Position numbers and translations under genes: made by a program. Shown piece after piece: positions 28,375-38,745 of a stretch of 64,000 nucleotides of DNA (positions within the stretch are counted from its first letter, which is position 1; every line of letters begins with the position of its first letter). The notes below the pieces were generated by a model. The model was given only the letters and a program-made list of their open reading frames with translations, was not told the DNA's origin and ran no database searches. Source of the DNA: Thiogranum longum (GTDB lineage: Bacteria > Pseudomonadota > Gammaproteobacteria > DSM-19610); the NCBI RefSeq assembly GCF_004339085.1, contig NZ_SMFX01000001.1, positions 2,177,413 through 2,241,412 on the forward strand, in the 5' to 3' direction.

Positions 28375-29772
28375 CTAGCTCTCACACTGGAACAGGCGTT
28401 TTTTGCGGATAATCTCCGCAACGGCACCCGGAACCATATCAATCCAGCTGTCATCTCCCTGGCGAATTTTCTCCAGTACCGAATGAGAAAATATGGACAG
28501 ATATTCGCGGCGGATATCGGACAATTCGCGGATATAGCCATTCTCCAGAAGATATAGATACAGGTGCTTGAGATGTGATGGAATACTCAGATTGTGAACA
28601 GTTACCAGGTCATTGTCGTCCTTGCCCAGTGCCGGGCCGGCGTACAGCCGGAGGTCATTCCTGAACATGCGCCCGAACGATTCCAGGATACCGCCTTCCA
28701 GGCTTTCATAATATTTCTCGTCAAATACCTGTTCCAGTGTCGGCACACCAAGCACTATTCCAACCGGACACTGCGTATAACGAAACAGGTATTCCGCCAA
28801 TCTGTAAAATGCTCCACAGTCTGAAATCATTACATGCTTGCCCAGCGCACAAAGAATTTCTGCACGATGCAGATAATCCTCCACATCGATTTCTTCTCCC
28901 TCGACCAGATTGTGCAGGGTCATTTCACTCAACACGATGACATCATCAGGATTAACATCAGGCTCTTTGCCAAACGCTGCATGTGCGCTGTCGAGCAGAT
29001 TCATGTTGAGGTGGGTCGGTGGGCGGAAACGACTGCGCTCAACCAGTACCGCTTTTTTATACAGCGCATCGGCTGGCTGTACCACATTGCCATCAGCCTG
29101 GAACATGGCAGCACTGGACAAGCCGTATTGCACCAGTCGCAATGCCATCAGGCGATTATCAATATCGGAAAATGCAGGGCCACTGAAATCGATCATATCG
29201 ATTTCCAGCAATTCGGAGGAAAGTTGATCGAGCAATGACCTGATCAGCGCCTCGGGTTTTTCATGAAGGTAGAGCGCGCCAAAAATCAGGTTGACGCCGA
29301 GAATGCCGAGTGTTTCCTGGTCCTGAAGACTTTCCTGCCCGCGCAGACACACGTGTACATCGATCTGTGAAGCCTCTTCGCCGGATCGCGTCTGGAAGCG
29401 AATACCGAGCCAGCCGTGCCCCGCCTGCTGGCGTACAAAACTGTGCGTGGCTACCGTATTGGCAAATGCAAAAAACGCGCTGGAATCACCACGTTTCTTC
29501 TGCAAACGTTCGTTGACCAGCCTGTATTCATGCTTCAGCATGGCCTGCAAACGCTCGCGGCTGACATAACGCTTGCAACTGCCGTAGATCGAATCACTGA
29601 AGGTCATGTCGTAGGCAGACATGGCCTTGGCAATAGTGCCCGCTGCACCCCCGACCTGGAAGAACCATCGCGCGGTTTCCTGCCCCGCACCAATTTCCGC
29701 AATCGTACCGTATTTCCCGTCGTCCAGATTTATTGTCCGCGCCTTGCGGTGAGTATCCAGTATGGATTCCAT
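28375..29772 (-). CDS. Conserved protein of unknown function
   Basis: The 465-residue product starts MESILDTHRKARTINLD and has no signal peptide or membrane helix. I recognise it as a conserved bacterial family, sometimes carrying unreliable database names, but I cannot assign a reaction. Visible features are an IAEIGAGQETARWFFQVGGA segment near residue 25 and KRYVSRERLQAML. The central region has LSEMTLHNLVEGEEIDVEDY, and a Cys lies in ISDCGAFYRLAEYLF. It follows xerD and dsbC on the same strand, 32 nt after dsbC, so the three may be cotranscribed. Confidence 0.75.
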   Translation of the reverse strand: MESILDTHRKARTINLDDGKYGTIAEIGAGQETARWFFQVGGAAGTIAKAMSAYDMTFSDSIYGSCKRYVSRERLQAMLKHEYRLVNERLQKKRGDSSAFFAFANTVATHSFVRQQAGHGWLGIRFQTRSGEEASQIDVHVCLRGQESLQDQETLGILGVNLIFGALYLHEKPEALIRSLLDQLSSELLEIDMIDFSGPAFSDIDNRLMALRLVQYGLSSAAMFQADGNVVQPADALYKKAVLVERSRFRPPTHLNMNLLDSAHAAFGKEPDVNPDDVIVLSEMTLHNLVEGEEIDVEDYLHRAEILCALGKHVMISDCGAFYRLAEYLFRYTQCPVGIVLGVPTLEQVFDEKYYESLEGGILESFGRMFRNDLRLYAGPALGKDDNDLVTVHNLSIPSHLKHLYLYLLENGYIRELSDIRREYLSIFSHSVLEKIRQGDDSWIDMVPGAVAEIIRKKRLFQCES

Positions 29773-29804
29773 CTTCGCTCCCTGAACCAGTTGGATGGTG
29801 TTGC

Positions 29805-30548
29805 CTACTTGCTCCCAACCCTGACCTGATCAAGCATTTCGGCCATCTGCTTTGGCGGCACATAACCCGGAGCTGACTGACCGTTCTCGAACAGAATATA
29901 AGGTGTCCCGCGCAACCCCAGCTGCTCAGCGAGGCGCATGTGCTCGTCGATCGGGTTACTACAGGTCTTTTTCGGCACCGGGCGTCGATTCTTTGAATCT
30001 GTCAGTGCCTGTTTTCGATCATCCGCGCACCAGACCGATACCGCCTTGTCATAAGACGCTGTGTGCGCACCGGAGCGCGGGAAAAACAGGTAACGAATTT
30101 CAATCCCCCTGGCCAGGTATTCATCCATCTGGCTGTGCAACTTGCGACAATAACCACAATCAATATCCGTAAACACGGTTACAACGTGCTTTACTTTTTC
30201 CGGCTTGAAGATAATCATCTTGCTTTCGTCGAGCGCGCTGACGAGCTGTTTCCTGAGGTTGGCCCGTTTCGCCTCGGTCAGGCTCTTCCGGGTCCTGAAA
30301 TCGATGAGATCACCCTGCAACAGGTAATGACCATCGTTGCTGATATAAACCACCTGGGTACCAATCACCACTTCGTAAAGCCCGGCTACAGGCGTTGCTT
30401 CGATGGAGGTGACGCCGGCACCGCCCAATGCGGTGCGGATGGCGGCCTTGTCAGCTGCCTCATCAGCACTGACAAACGTGGGAAAGCACAGAATCATCAA
30501 TGCCATAAGGGCTATTTTAACTGCATTCACAATAACTTGACCTGTCAT
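29805..30548 (-). CDS. dsbC: Thiol:disulfide interchange protein DsbC
   Basis: It is a periplasmic disulfide isomerase. I chose the ATG at 30548 because it starts a signal peptide (MTGQVIVNAVKIALMALMILCFPTFVSA). An ORF start at 30599 would put 17 residues before it. The 247-residue product has the N-terminal dimerisation domain (about 30-90). The thioredoxin fold carries the active-site CGYC (FTDIDCGYCRKLHSQM), a second Cys pair (VWC and KKTC) and the cis-Pro loop GTPYILF. The xerD-dsbC order is common in gammaproteobacteria. Confidence 0.93.
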   Translation of the reverse strand: MTGQVIVNAVKIALMALMILCFPTFVSADEAADKAAIRTALGGAGVTSIEATPVAGLYEVVIGTQVVYISNDGHYLLQGDLIDFRTRKSLTEAKRANLRKQLVSALDESKMIIFKPEKVKHVVTVFTDIDCGYCRKLHSQMDEYLARGIEIRYLFFPRSGAHTASYDKAVSVWCADDRKQALTDSKNRRPVPKKTCSNPIDEHMRLAEQLGLRGTPYILFENGQSAPGYVPPKQMAEMLDQVRVGSK

Positions 30549-30611
30549 TCTAGAATCGGTTCCGGGATTGGACAGTGATTCCGTGTATCGGTTCAGCATT
30601 CTAACCCAGAC

Positions 30612-31547
30612 TCAGCCTCTGGGGTGATGGCGTTCATGCAGCTGCCTGAGTCTTTCGCGGGCGACATGGGTATAAATCTGTGTGGTAGACAGGTCGCTAT
30701 GTCCGAGCAGCATCTGTACGACACGCAGGTCAGCGCCATGATTCACCAGGTGCGTGGCAAACGCGTGCCGCAAGGTATGCGGCGACAAATGCGTGGAAAT
30801 CTTTACTTTTAAGGCATATTGCCGGATCCGGTACCAGAATGCCTGTCGGGTCATGGCGCTGGCCTTGCGCGAGACGAACACCGGTTCGACCGAGGCGCCA
30901 CGCAACAATACCGGGCGCGACGCTTCCAGGTAGCGGGCCATCCAGCGCAATGCTTCGTCACCGACCGGTACCAGACGTTCCTTGTTGCCCTTGCCGAGCA
31001 CTTTGACGACGCCCTGGTTGAGGTTGATCCGGTCAGCCGTCAGTGACACCAGTTCCGAAACCCGCAGCCCGCTGGCATACAACAGTTCCAGCATGGCGCG
31101 GTCGCGTATCCCGATAGGCTGGTCAGTATCCGGTGCAGCAAGCAACTGTTCGACCTGACGTTCACTCAATGTGTGCGGAAGCGGTCGATCCATTTTGGGA
31201 GAGGGTATGCTGGCAGTCGGGTCATCCTTGCGGCGGCCTTCGCGTACCAGGTAACGATAAAAACGCCGCATAGTCGACAGGAGCCGGGCATTACTGCGCA
31301 GTTTTCGACCTGAACGATACTGCGCGGAAAGGTAGGCATTAAGTTCGAGTGCTCCGGCATCGGCCAACGGCACGCCCTGTGTCTTCAACCAACCGGCAAA
31401 ACCTGCCAGGTCCCGGCGGTAGGCCGCCAGGGTATTCTCACTTAAACCGTTTTCCACCCACAGGGCATCGACAAAGCGCTCGATCACTGCATTGTCTGCT
31501 TCGCTGCCTGGTACAGCGGGTTCTGTTCCTGAAAGACTGGCTGGCAT
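30612..31547 (-). CDS. xerD: Tyrosine recombinase XerD
   Basis: It acts with XerC at dif to resolve chromosome dimers. The 311-residue product has a core-binding domain (IERFVDALWVENGLSENTLAAY). The catalytic domain carries Arg (YASGLRVSELVSL), Lys (VLGKGNKERLVP), the His-x-x-Arg (SPHTLRHAFATHL), His in LLGHSDLSTTQ and the nucleophile Tyr in IYTHVARERL. The length is close to the family norm of about 300. There is no phage or integrase context, and the dsbC neighbour supports XerD rather than XerC. Confidence 0.93.
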   Translation of the reverse strand: MPASLSGTEPAVPGSEADNAVIERFVDALWVENGLSENTLAAYRRDLAGFAGWLKTQGVPLADAGALELNAYLSAQYRSGRKLRSNARLLSTMRRFYRYLVREGRRKDDPTASIPSPKMDRPLPHTLSERQVEQLLAAPDTDQPIGIRDRAMLELLYASGLRVSELVSLTADRINLNQGVVKVLGKGNKERLVPVGDEALRWMARYLEASRPVLLRGASVEPVFVSRKASAMTRQAFWYRIRQYALKVKISTHLSPHTLRHAFATHLVNHGADLRVVQMLLGHSDLSTTQIYTHVARERLRQLHERHHPRG

Positions 31548-31644
31548 GGCTCTGTTGTTTGTCCGAAACTCTGCAATACCGTATCACAATCGCGCCCCTT
31601 CAGTGATGCCGTGCTAGACTCCGGCTTCCGGAACCCGACACGTT

Positions 31645-32265
31645 ATGACTGCACGAAACCCCATACCTCTCACGGAAATCAGTCTGCTTGTTCTCGCTGG
31701 TGGCAAGGGTAGCCGTATGGGAGGGCACGACAAGGGACTGATGGACATTGCCGGGAAACCCGCTATCGAGCACCTGCTTGAGCGCTTCGCCACGCATCCT
31801 GGCCCTCTTATGATCAGTGCAAACCGCAACCTGAAACAGTACGCCGACTATGGTTACCCGGTACTCGAAGACGCCTCGGGTAACTTCCCCGGCCCTCTGG
31901 CCGGCATGCTGGCCGGTCTCGTAGCTGCGCCGGGCCGTTACCTGCTAACACTGCCCGTCGATGCACCACTGGTTCACAACGACTACCCGGCACGTATGGC
32001 CGCTGCATTTTCCGAATGCGGCAGCAATGCCTGTGTTGCCAGCCTCAACCAGCGTATCGAACCGGTGTTCTGTCTGCTCGATGCTACGCTTGCACCGGCA
32101 TTACGGGATTATCTCGAACGTGGTCAGCGCTCCGTCAACGGCTGGCTTGGTGAGATCGGAGCCGTACCCGTCGATTTTTCCGATTCACCACAACAGTTCA
32201 TCAACCTGAATGTTGAGCAGGATCAGAAAAAATTGCAGCCGTATCTGACATCATCACCACACTGA
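31645..32265 (+). CDS. mobA: Molybdenum cofactor guanylyltransferase MobA
   Basis: It transfers GMP from GTP to molybdopterin, making the bis-MGD cofactor. The 206-residue product has the nucleotide-binding signature LVLAGGKGSRMGGHDKGLM, the substrate motif GPLAGMLAGL and LPVDAPLV with its metal-binding Asp. It is first in a mobA-mobB-moeA cluster: 7 nt to mobB, and mobB overlaps moeA by 4 nt. The presence of this set implies that the cell uses molybdoenzymes, none of which are in the window. Confidence 0.93.
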   Translation: MTARNPIPLTEISLLVLAGGKGSRMGGHDKGLMDIAGKPAIEHLLERFATHPGPLMISANRNLKQYADYGYPVLEDASGNFPGPLAGMLAGLVAAPGRYLLTLPVDAPLVHNDYPARMAAAFSECGSNACVASLNQRIEPVFCLLDATLAPALRDYLERGQRSVNGWLGEIGAVPVDFSDSPQQFINLNVEQDQKKLQPYLTSSPH

Positions 32266-32272
32266 CACGACC

Positions 32273-32812
32273 ATGAATCAATATACTGCACCCTTCCCGG
32301 TTATCGGTTTTGCCGCTTACAGTGGAACCGGTAAAACTACCCTGCTGACACAGCTGCTGCCTGCGCTGTCTGCGCAGGGATTGCGTATTGGTATGATCAA
32401 ACATTCACACCACGATTTTGAAATCGACAAACCCGGCAAGGACAGTTATCGCCTGCGGGCAGCCGGTGCGCAGCAGATCCTGATCGCATCGCCACACCGC
32501 ACTGTATGGATCGGTGAAAATACACAACCTCGTGAGCCGCAACTCGCCGCTCTGCTAGCGCGGATTATGCCGGACAGTGTTGACCTGGTACTGGTAGAAG
32601 GGTTCAGACACGTCGAATTCCCCAAAATTGAACTGCACCGCACCGCAACCGGGAAACCACTGCTGTACCCTGAAGACCCTTCCATTATAGCCATTGCCAC
32701 GGATGAACCGCTGGACACCACATTACCCTGCCTGGACATAAACCAGCCACAGACGGTCGCCGAATTTATTCTCGAAACCATTGCCACCAACCGGACAGGT
32801 ACCCAGACATGA
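32273..32812 (+). CDS. mobB: Molybdopterin-guanine dinucleotide biosynthesis adapter MobB
   Basis: The 179-residue GTP-binding protein has a P-loop (FAAYSGTGKTTLLTQLLP), the family segment GMIKHSHHDFEIDKPGKDSYRLR and LVLVEGFRHVEFPKIEL. It enhances MobA but is not essential in E. coli. It sits between mobA and moeA in one transcription unit. Confidence 0.92.
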   Translation: MNQYTAPFPVIGFAAYSGTGKTTLLTQLLPALSAQGLRIGMIKHSHHDFEIDKPGKDSYRLRAAGAQQILIASPHRTVWIGENTQPREPQLAALLARIMPDSVDLVLVEGFRHVEFPKIELHRTATGKPLLYPEDPSIIAIATDEPLDTTLPCLDINQPQTVAEFILETIATNRTGTQT

Positions 32813-34074
32813 ACGACACCACCAAAGACTGCTGCGCCGATCCGTCACAAAAACTGCTCAGCGTTGAACAGGGCCGCCAGCGTATTCTCGACGCCGTACC
32901 CGTCATCGCAGATCATGAGCAACTGCATTTACGTGCTGCATTGAACCGCGTACTGGCCGAACCCGTAGTTTCAGCCATCGATGTACCACCGTTTGCAAAC
33001 TCGGCCATGGATGGCTATGCCATACGCCACGAAGACTGCTCAACGGCATCACCCTGCACATTGAATATAATCGGCACATCGTTTGCAGGCACTCCCTTTA
33101 CAGGCGAAGTAAAAGCGGGCCAATGTATCCGCATCATGACAGGTGCAGTCATGCCGGATGGAGCAGATACTGTTTTGATGCAGGAAACGGTCGAGCGCGA
33201 TGGCGAAAAGATTCAGTTTGACCCGGCCGGGGTAAAAGCAGGACAGCACGTGCGCTATGCCGGCGAGGACACCCGCACTGGCCAGAGTGTGCTCGAACCG
33301 GGCAAGGTGCTGGGTCCGGCCGAACTGGGTTTGCTGGCATCGGTCGGCGTCGGTGAAATCCGTGTCTGGCGCAGGCTGCGTGTAGCTTTCTTCTCGACCG
33401 GCGATGAACTTGCCAGTATCGGCACGCCTTTGCAGGCCGGCCAGATCTATGACAGCAACCGCTATGCACTGTACGGCCTGCTGAGCAATGCCGGGATCGA
33501 TTTCCATGACCTCGGCGTTATCCCGGACCAGCGCGAAGCCGTGCGTGATGCTTTCAGGCAGGCCGCCGATATGGCGGACCTGGTACTGACCTCCGGTGGT
33601 GTATCCGTCGGCGAAGCCGACTTTGTCACCGAAACACTGGAAGAGCTGGGTGAAATCAACTTCTGGCGCATGGCCATGAAACCGGGCAAACCACTGGCGT
33701 TTGGCAAACTGGACGACGCGGTTTTTTTCGGGCTGCCGGGAAACCCGGTATCGGCAATGGTGACCTTTTACCAGTTTGTTTTGCCCGCCATTCGCAAGAT
33801 GGGTGGCATACAGATGCGCGAGCCACTGGTTTTTGAAGCACGTTGTGCCAACCCGCTAAAAAAGGCACCTGGCCGCACGGAATTTCAGCGTGGCGTACTT
33901 CAACACAGTATGGATGGCAGCTGGCAGGTATCGACAACCGGGCTACAAGGGTCGCATGTACTCAGATCCATGAGCCTGGCCAATTGCTTTATTCTGCTCC
34001 CGGCGGAGAGCACCGGTGCCAGTGAAGGCGAGAATGTACTGGTTCAGCCCTTCTGTGATCTCGGGGAGCAATAA
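32809..34074 (+). CDS. moeA: Molybdopterin molybdenumtransferase MoeA
   Basis: It inserts molybdate into adenylylated molybdopterin. The 421-residue length fits the family. Visible motifs are VPPFANSAMDGYAI, IMTGAVMPDGADTVLMQE, the MoCF-like domain segments FFSTGDELASIG and YDSNRYAL, LVLTSGGVSVGEADF, and the signature MKPGKPLAFGKL followed by FFGLPGNPVSAMVTF. A short Cys-containing N-terminus (TTKDCCADPSQKLL) precedes the domain. It ends convergently with the thioredoxin gene. Confidence 0.94.
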   Translation: MNDTTKDCCADPSQKLLSVEQGRQRILDAVPVIADHEQLHLRAALNRVLAEPVVSAIDVPPFANSAMDGYAIRHEDCSTASPCTLNIIGTSFAGTPFTGEVKAGQCIRIMTGAVMPDGADTVLMQETVERDGEKIQFDPAGVKAGQHVRYAGEDTRTGQSVLEPGKVLGPAELGLLASVGVGEIRVWRRLRVAFFSTGDELASIGTPLQAGQIYDSNRYALYGLLSNAGIDFHDLGVIPDQREAVRDAFRQAADMADLVLTSGGVSVGEADFVTETLEELGEINFWRMAMKPGKPLAFGKLDDAVFFGLPGNPVSAMVTFYQFVLPAIRKMGGIQMREPLVFEARCANPLKKAPGRTEFQRGVLQHSMDGSWQVSTTGLQGSHVLRSMSLANCFILLPAESTGASEGENVLVQPFCDLGEQ

Positions 34075-34096
34075 ACGGGACGAATTCCGGTAAGCC

Positions 34097-34474
34097 TTAC
34101 TGCTCGCTCTTGCCAGCCTGCTGTTCAGCGATATCGGCACGTACCTTTTCCATGTCCAGCGCCCTGACCTGCTCAATTAACTGGTCGAGCGCAGAGGCTG
34201 GCAAGGCGCCGGCCTGGGAAAACACCATGATTCCCTCACGCAGGATTGCCAACATGGGAATGGAGCGTACCTGGAAATTCGCAGCCAGTTCCGGCTGGGC
34301 CTCGGTATCCACCTTGCCGAAGGCAATATCGGGATTGGCTTCTGACGCTGCTTCAAATACCGGGGCAAAACTCTGACAGGGACCGCACCACGATGCCCAG
34401 AAATCGAGAAATACAATATCATTGTTCTCGATCGTTTCCTTGAAATTATCCTTCGTGAGTTCAATCGTCGCCAT
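34097..34474 (-). CDS. Thioredoxin-family protein with WCGPC active site
   Basis: The ATG at 34474 follows AGGA. The 125-residue product is a single thioredoxin fold with active site ASWCGPCQSF near residue 30, a VDTEAQPELAANFQVRSIPML segment with the cis-Pro and a charged C-terminal tail of about 20 residues. There is no signal peptide, so it is cytoplasmic. It may be a second thioredoxin rather than the main TrxA. No partner gene adjoins it. Confidence 0.88.
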   Translation of the reverse strand: MATIELTKDNFKETIENNDIVFLDFWASWCGPCQSFAPVFEAASEANPDIAFGKVDTEAQPELAANFQVRSIPMLAILREGIMVFSQAGALPASALDQLIEQVRALDMEKVRADIAEQQAGKSEQ

Positions 34475-34575
34475 GTGCAATCCTGTTACATCAGTAGTGG
34501 AAGTGACGCCAGTGTAGCAAGCACTTCAGGCAGGAAAAACCTTGAAAACAAACGAAAGGAAGAGTAGAGAGGGAA

Positions 34576-36225
34576 TCAGTTATCGCCACGCTGGTGACGT
34601 TCACCGGACTGGTCATCCGACGATGATGGTTCATCATGTTCAGACTCGGTATCCCCGCTATAGGTCGCATCAAGTTCAACCCGGTTACGGCCCAGCCGTT
34701 TGGCCCGATACAAGGCCTTGTCTGCACGTTCGATAAACGCACTCGCGGTCTCACCCGGCTTGTACAGGGATACACCGGAAGAAAAAGTCGGAATCGGAAT
34801 CATCTCGCCATTCGCCTGCCAGCGAGTTTCCTGGGCACGCTTTCTTACCTTGGTCAGGGCGCGCATCGACCCTTCTGCATCAGTATTGGGTAACAACACA
34901 GCAAACTCTTCCCCGCCATAGCGTGCCACCAGGTCATGATGCCGGAAGATGGAAAGAATGCTCTTGGAATACAATTGCAACACTTCATCGCCGCCTGCAT
35001 GGCCATATTTGTCGTTGATCTGCTTGAAATGGTCGAGGTCAATCAATGCCAGCGACAGCGGGAAACCATAGCGCTGCACACGCGCAACTTCATCCTCGAT
35101 ACGACGCAGGAAGGCACGTCGGTTCGGCAACCCGGTCAATTCATCGGTAAGACTGAGCAGCCTGACACGCGTCAGTTCGTCACTGAGCTGACGACTGTCA
35201 GATTCGATCAATTGCAAGTAATGATGTGTATTGTCCAGCTTCTCGGCAAGATCATGATGGCCCTTGGTCAGCTTTTCGATCTCGCGAATCAGGGTCCAGC
35301 GAAGGTCTTCCAGCTCCTTGCCTTCACCGGCATGACGCAGTTCGCCGAGGACAACTTCCAGCAGCACCCCGAACTCCTCGTTCTGCGCAATGGTACCTTT
35401 CACCTGTTCGTTCAGTGTTGACTGGAGTTTCTGGATATCACGGCGTTTTGAATCCAGGTGACTGCGGTATGTGTTATCGACCTGGTTTTCATCTGCAACG
35501 GCTGTGCCCTGTTCCAGGGGTATGGATTCGTCCTGGTCAGACTGGTCGGGGTGCACTTCGCCTGAATCCTGCTCCTGCTGTTCTTCCGCCCGGCGCGCCT
35601 CGGCGCGATCATCAGCACGACTGAACGGCCATTCGTGCTCCTCTTCGACGTCTACCCGGTCCAGCCGGGCAGACGGCGGCTCAGCCGATTGTCTTGCTTC
35701 GGTATAGGCCTGCTCGACGGGTGCAGCTGCTTCAGGCTCAGCAATCTCGACGGGCTCAGGAACCGGTTCAGCTTCGACAGGCGTTTCCTGTGCGGGCACC
35801 TCTGCGACAGGCTGTGTATCGATAATGCCGAATGACTCCAGCAGCGGATTGACTGCATTCTGGAAAAGGCCTGAATCAAGGTTACGAATCGCTTCGATCT
35901 GGGTAGCGTAAAGCTCGACATAATCACGCAGGATTTCCAGGTCACCTGCCGTCAGTGGAGGCTGGAGGCGGGCCTGAAGCAAGCGCACCTGCACCTGTAA
36001 CGGGGACCCCTCCCGGAGATGGTTAAGATAGGCGCTCAGCAACTGGTTGATCAAGGTGACGTAGGCACGCTCGACAACATGCTGGTTATCAACCACATCA
36101 TCGAGCATGCGCTCGACCTGCCGGTAGATAACACTCCCGGTCTGCGAATGGCGCAGCGCATCCAGCATGCTCAATATCTTGTGCACACCAGCCGCTTCAA
36201 TCCCACTGAGATTTGTTGCGCCCAT
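34576..36225 (-). CDS. Stand-alone GGDEF diguanylate cyclase with long N-terminal region
   Basis: From the ATG at 36225 the product has 549 residues. An in-frame TTG four codons upstream, closer to an AGGAG site, is also possible. The N-terminal 150 residues are helical and match no domain I know. A long Glu/Pro-rich acidic linker and a coiled coil follow. The C-terminal GGDEF domain has SLTDELTGLPNRRAFL, ALIDLDHFKQINDKYGHAGGDE and the active ARYGGEEF, with an inhibitory RxxD site (RHHD) five residues before it. There is no membrane segment, so it is a cytoplasmic c-di-GMP synthase of unknown input. Confidence 0.9.
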   Translation of the reverse strand: MGATNLSGIEAAGVHKILSMLDALRHSQTGSVIYRQVERMLDDVVDNQHVVERAYVTLINQLLSAYLNHLREGSPLQVQVRLLQARLQPPLTAGDLEILRDYVELYATQIEAIRNLDSGLFQNAVNPLLESFGIIDTQPVAEVPAQETPVEAEPVPEPVEIAEPEAAAPVEQAYTEARQSAEPPSARLDRVDVEEEHEWPFSRADDRAEARRAEEQQEQDSGEVHPDQSDQDESIPLEQGTAVADENQVDNTYRSHLDSKRRDIQKLQSTLNEQVKGTIAQNEEFGVLLEVVLGELRHAGEGKELEDLRWTLIREIEKLTKGHHDLAEKLDNTHHYLQLIESDSRQLSDELTRVRLLSLTDELTGLPNRRAFLRRIEDEVARVQRYGFPLSLALIDLDHFKQINDKYGHAGGDEVLQLYSKSILSIFRHHDLVARYGGEEFAVLLPNTDAEGSMRALTKVRKRAQETRWQANGEMIPIPTFSSGVSLYKPGETASAFIERADKALYRAKRLGRNRVELDATYSGDTESEHDEPSSSDDQSGERHQRGDN

Positions 36226-36717
36226 TCTGTTGACCAAAACTCCTACGACACCATCGCCCTGTCGGGCTCTATCGTTTTATTGTTGTTTAACCGATTGTTG
36301 TTTTTTTGCCGGCCCTGCCGGAAATTCAATTTTTTACTCAGTCCAGAAAGTTACTCTGGTTACATCAAAAGGACAATCGACACCTGGACAGATATCTGCG
36401 TCCTTTCATAAAGCATTTGAAATTATTGAACAAAGGTGATTTTTTTGAATTCCGCCACAAAACATTAACGCGGCAATTTTTTGACAGTTATATCAGTGAA
36501 ATAGCGGAGATTTGTGACTGGATCATACCCACTGAAATTTTATGGCCGTACGCCTATATAGACATTTTCTTACAATAAAAAGGCTAATTTCTGAATCATT
36601 GCACTGCATATCTCGACTGCATTTCTGCGCGACAAAGGCGCCCCGGACGACAGTTTTCTGACAAAAACGGGTCGGGAATCGCCTTGTGAAATCAGCCGGG
36701 TAGTCGAATTCAGCGCA
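36226..36717. other. AT-rich intergenic region between the diguanylate cyclase and adk
   Basis: This stretch of about 490 nt has no supported gene. A frame of 90 codons on the plus strand (36306-36578) lacks a ribosome site and family resemblance. The region probably holds the promoter of the minus-strand cyclase and the 3' end of the adk mRNA. I could not identify a clear terminator or promoter in it. Confidence 0.5.
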
Positions 36718-37446
<729 letters not shown>

Positions 37447-37535
37447 TTATCCTCAGCCCCGCGCATGAACGACACACAATAGAATATATAAGGGGATGCG
37501 GAAGATTTATGAAGCTGGAGCAGCGGGAAATTCGC

Positions 37536-38744
37536 TCAGTTGAGCTGGATTCTCTGACCCCAGGGCACTTTGGCCTTGCCCTTGACCAACCAAAGCACAG
37601 GATAGGCGGGCTCTGTTTTGGGAAATTCACCCTGTGCATCGGTGAAGTACACCAGCAAGTCAGGCTTTTGATCGATATGATCCAGCCACTCGAAAACCGG
37701 GACAAAGCGTGTACCACCCCGGCCATAAATGCCTTCAGGCAGCGTAAAGGCTTCCCAGGGCTCGTAAATCCACGGCCCGTTTTTGCATAACGCCGCATCA
37801 CAGGCATGCAACATCAGCCGGGCACGAATCTGGCCCTTGATAGCATCAATTTCGGTGACAAATTCCATCATCTCGGTATCGTTGACAGAACCGCTGGTGT
37901 CCAGCACCACAGCCACGTTGACCTGGGCACTCTTCAGAGTAGGCAGTATGGCGTCGCCCTCGCGTCTTGACGGACGCTGGTAGCTATAGTCATCGCGTGC
38001 AGCGGCTGTCATGTAACGTGCCAGTAACATGCGCCATGGCAGTTGAGGTTGTAGCAGGTGATCGACCAGCCGCATCATGGCTGCGCCCAGCTTGCCTGCC
38101 TGCTTGGCCTGTTGCGCCGCACCTGCAAGTCGCTGACGCCATTGCACGGCAAGCTGCTCCTGCTCTGTCTCGCTCAGTGGCTGCGGCTGACCACCCTGTT
38201 CCGGTTCGGAATCATTATCCTGGCTGCTCCCATCCCCGGATCGAGAATCATCTTCCGATGAAGACCCGCCAGATGAAGATCCCTTTGAATTATTTTCCTG
38301 GTCATACAAGTGGTCGTCATGCGTTTCTTCCTCGGTATCCTCTTCGATAAAAGGATAGATTTCCTCGGCCATCATGCCTTCGAACCCGCTTCTCAACAGC
38401 ACGCCGGGGGGTGGCTTCAGGCCGTCCTGGATCAACAGGGGATTAATCGCCAGGTCGCAGGCCACATCCCAGCGCTGTTTGACGCGGTGCTGGCGACGGG
38501 CAAAATGCGACAGGGCACAATGCAACGCCTCGTGTGCGAGTACGAACTGGGTTTGATCCAGCGATAGCTGGCTGATGTATTCGGGGTTGTAGTAAAGCGC
38601 GCGCACATCGGTACCGATCGTCCGGCAGCGCTCCGGTTTTGTCGCATGCATTGGCAGACGCAATACCAGCGCACCGAGAAACGGCCGGTCAAGGATTAAC
38701 CGGGTGCGTGCAGCACTGAGTTTGGTTTCGATATCGTCTGACAT
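37536..38744 (-). CDS. VWA-like protein with N-terminal metallopeptidase-like domain (DUF2201 type)
   Basis: The 402-residue product has an N-terminal region carrying HEALHCALSHF, an HExxH zinc-site pattern. A Ser/Glu/Asp-rich linker (about 160-200) leads to a C-terminal von Willebrand A-like domain with VAVVLDTSGSVND, a MIDAS-type DxSxS motif. It lies one base after the MoxR-type ATPase gene. Such pairs are thought to act as chaperone systems that insert metals or remodel complexes. The target is not evident here. Confidence 0.86.
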   Translation of the reverse strand: MSDDIETKLSAARTRLILDRPFLGALVLRLPMHATKPERCRTIGTDVRALYYNPEYISQLSLDQTQFVLAHEALHCALSHFARRQHRVKQRWDVACDLAINPLLIQDGLKPPPGVLLRSGFEGMMAEEIYPFIEEDTEEETHDDHLYDQENNSKGSSSGGSSSEDDSRSGDGSSQDNDSEPEQGGQPQPLSETEQEQLAVQWRQRLAGAAQQAKQAGKLGAAMMRLVDHLLQPQLPWRMLLARYMTAAARDDYSYQRPSRREGDAILPTLKSAQVNVAVVLDTSGSVNDTEMMEFVTEIDAIKGQIRARLMLHACDAALCKNGPWIYEPWEAFTLPEGIYGRGGTRFVPVFEWLDHIDQKPDLLVYFTDAQGEFPKTEPAYPVLWLVKGKAKVPWGQRIQLN

Positions 38745-38745
38745 G

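Noticed and set aside
30612-31547. Phage or island integrase
   Set aside because: Length, motifs and the dsbC neighbour indicate XerD. No attachment-site repeats or phage genes are present.
36306-36578. 90-codon frame in the intergenic region before adk
   Set aside because: It has no ribosome site and no family resemblance, and the surrounding sequence is AT-rich and non-coding in character.
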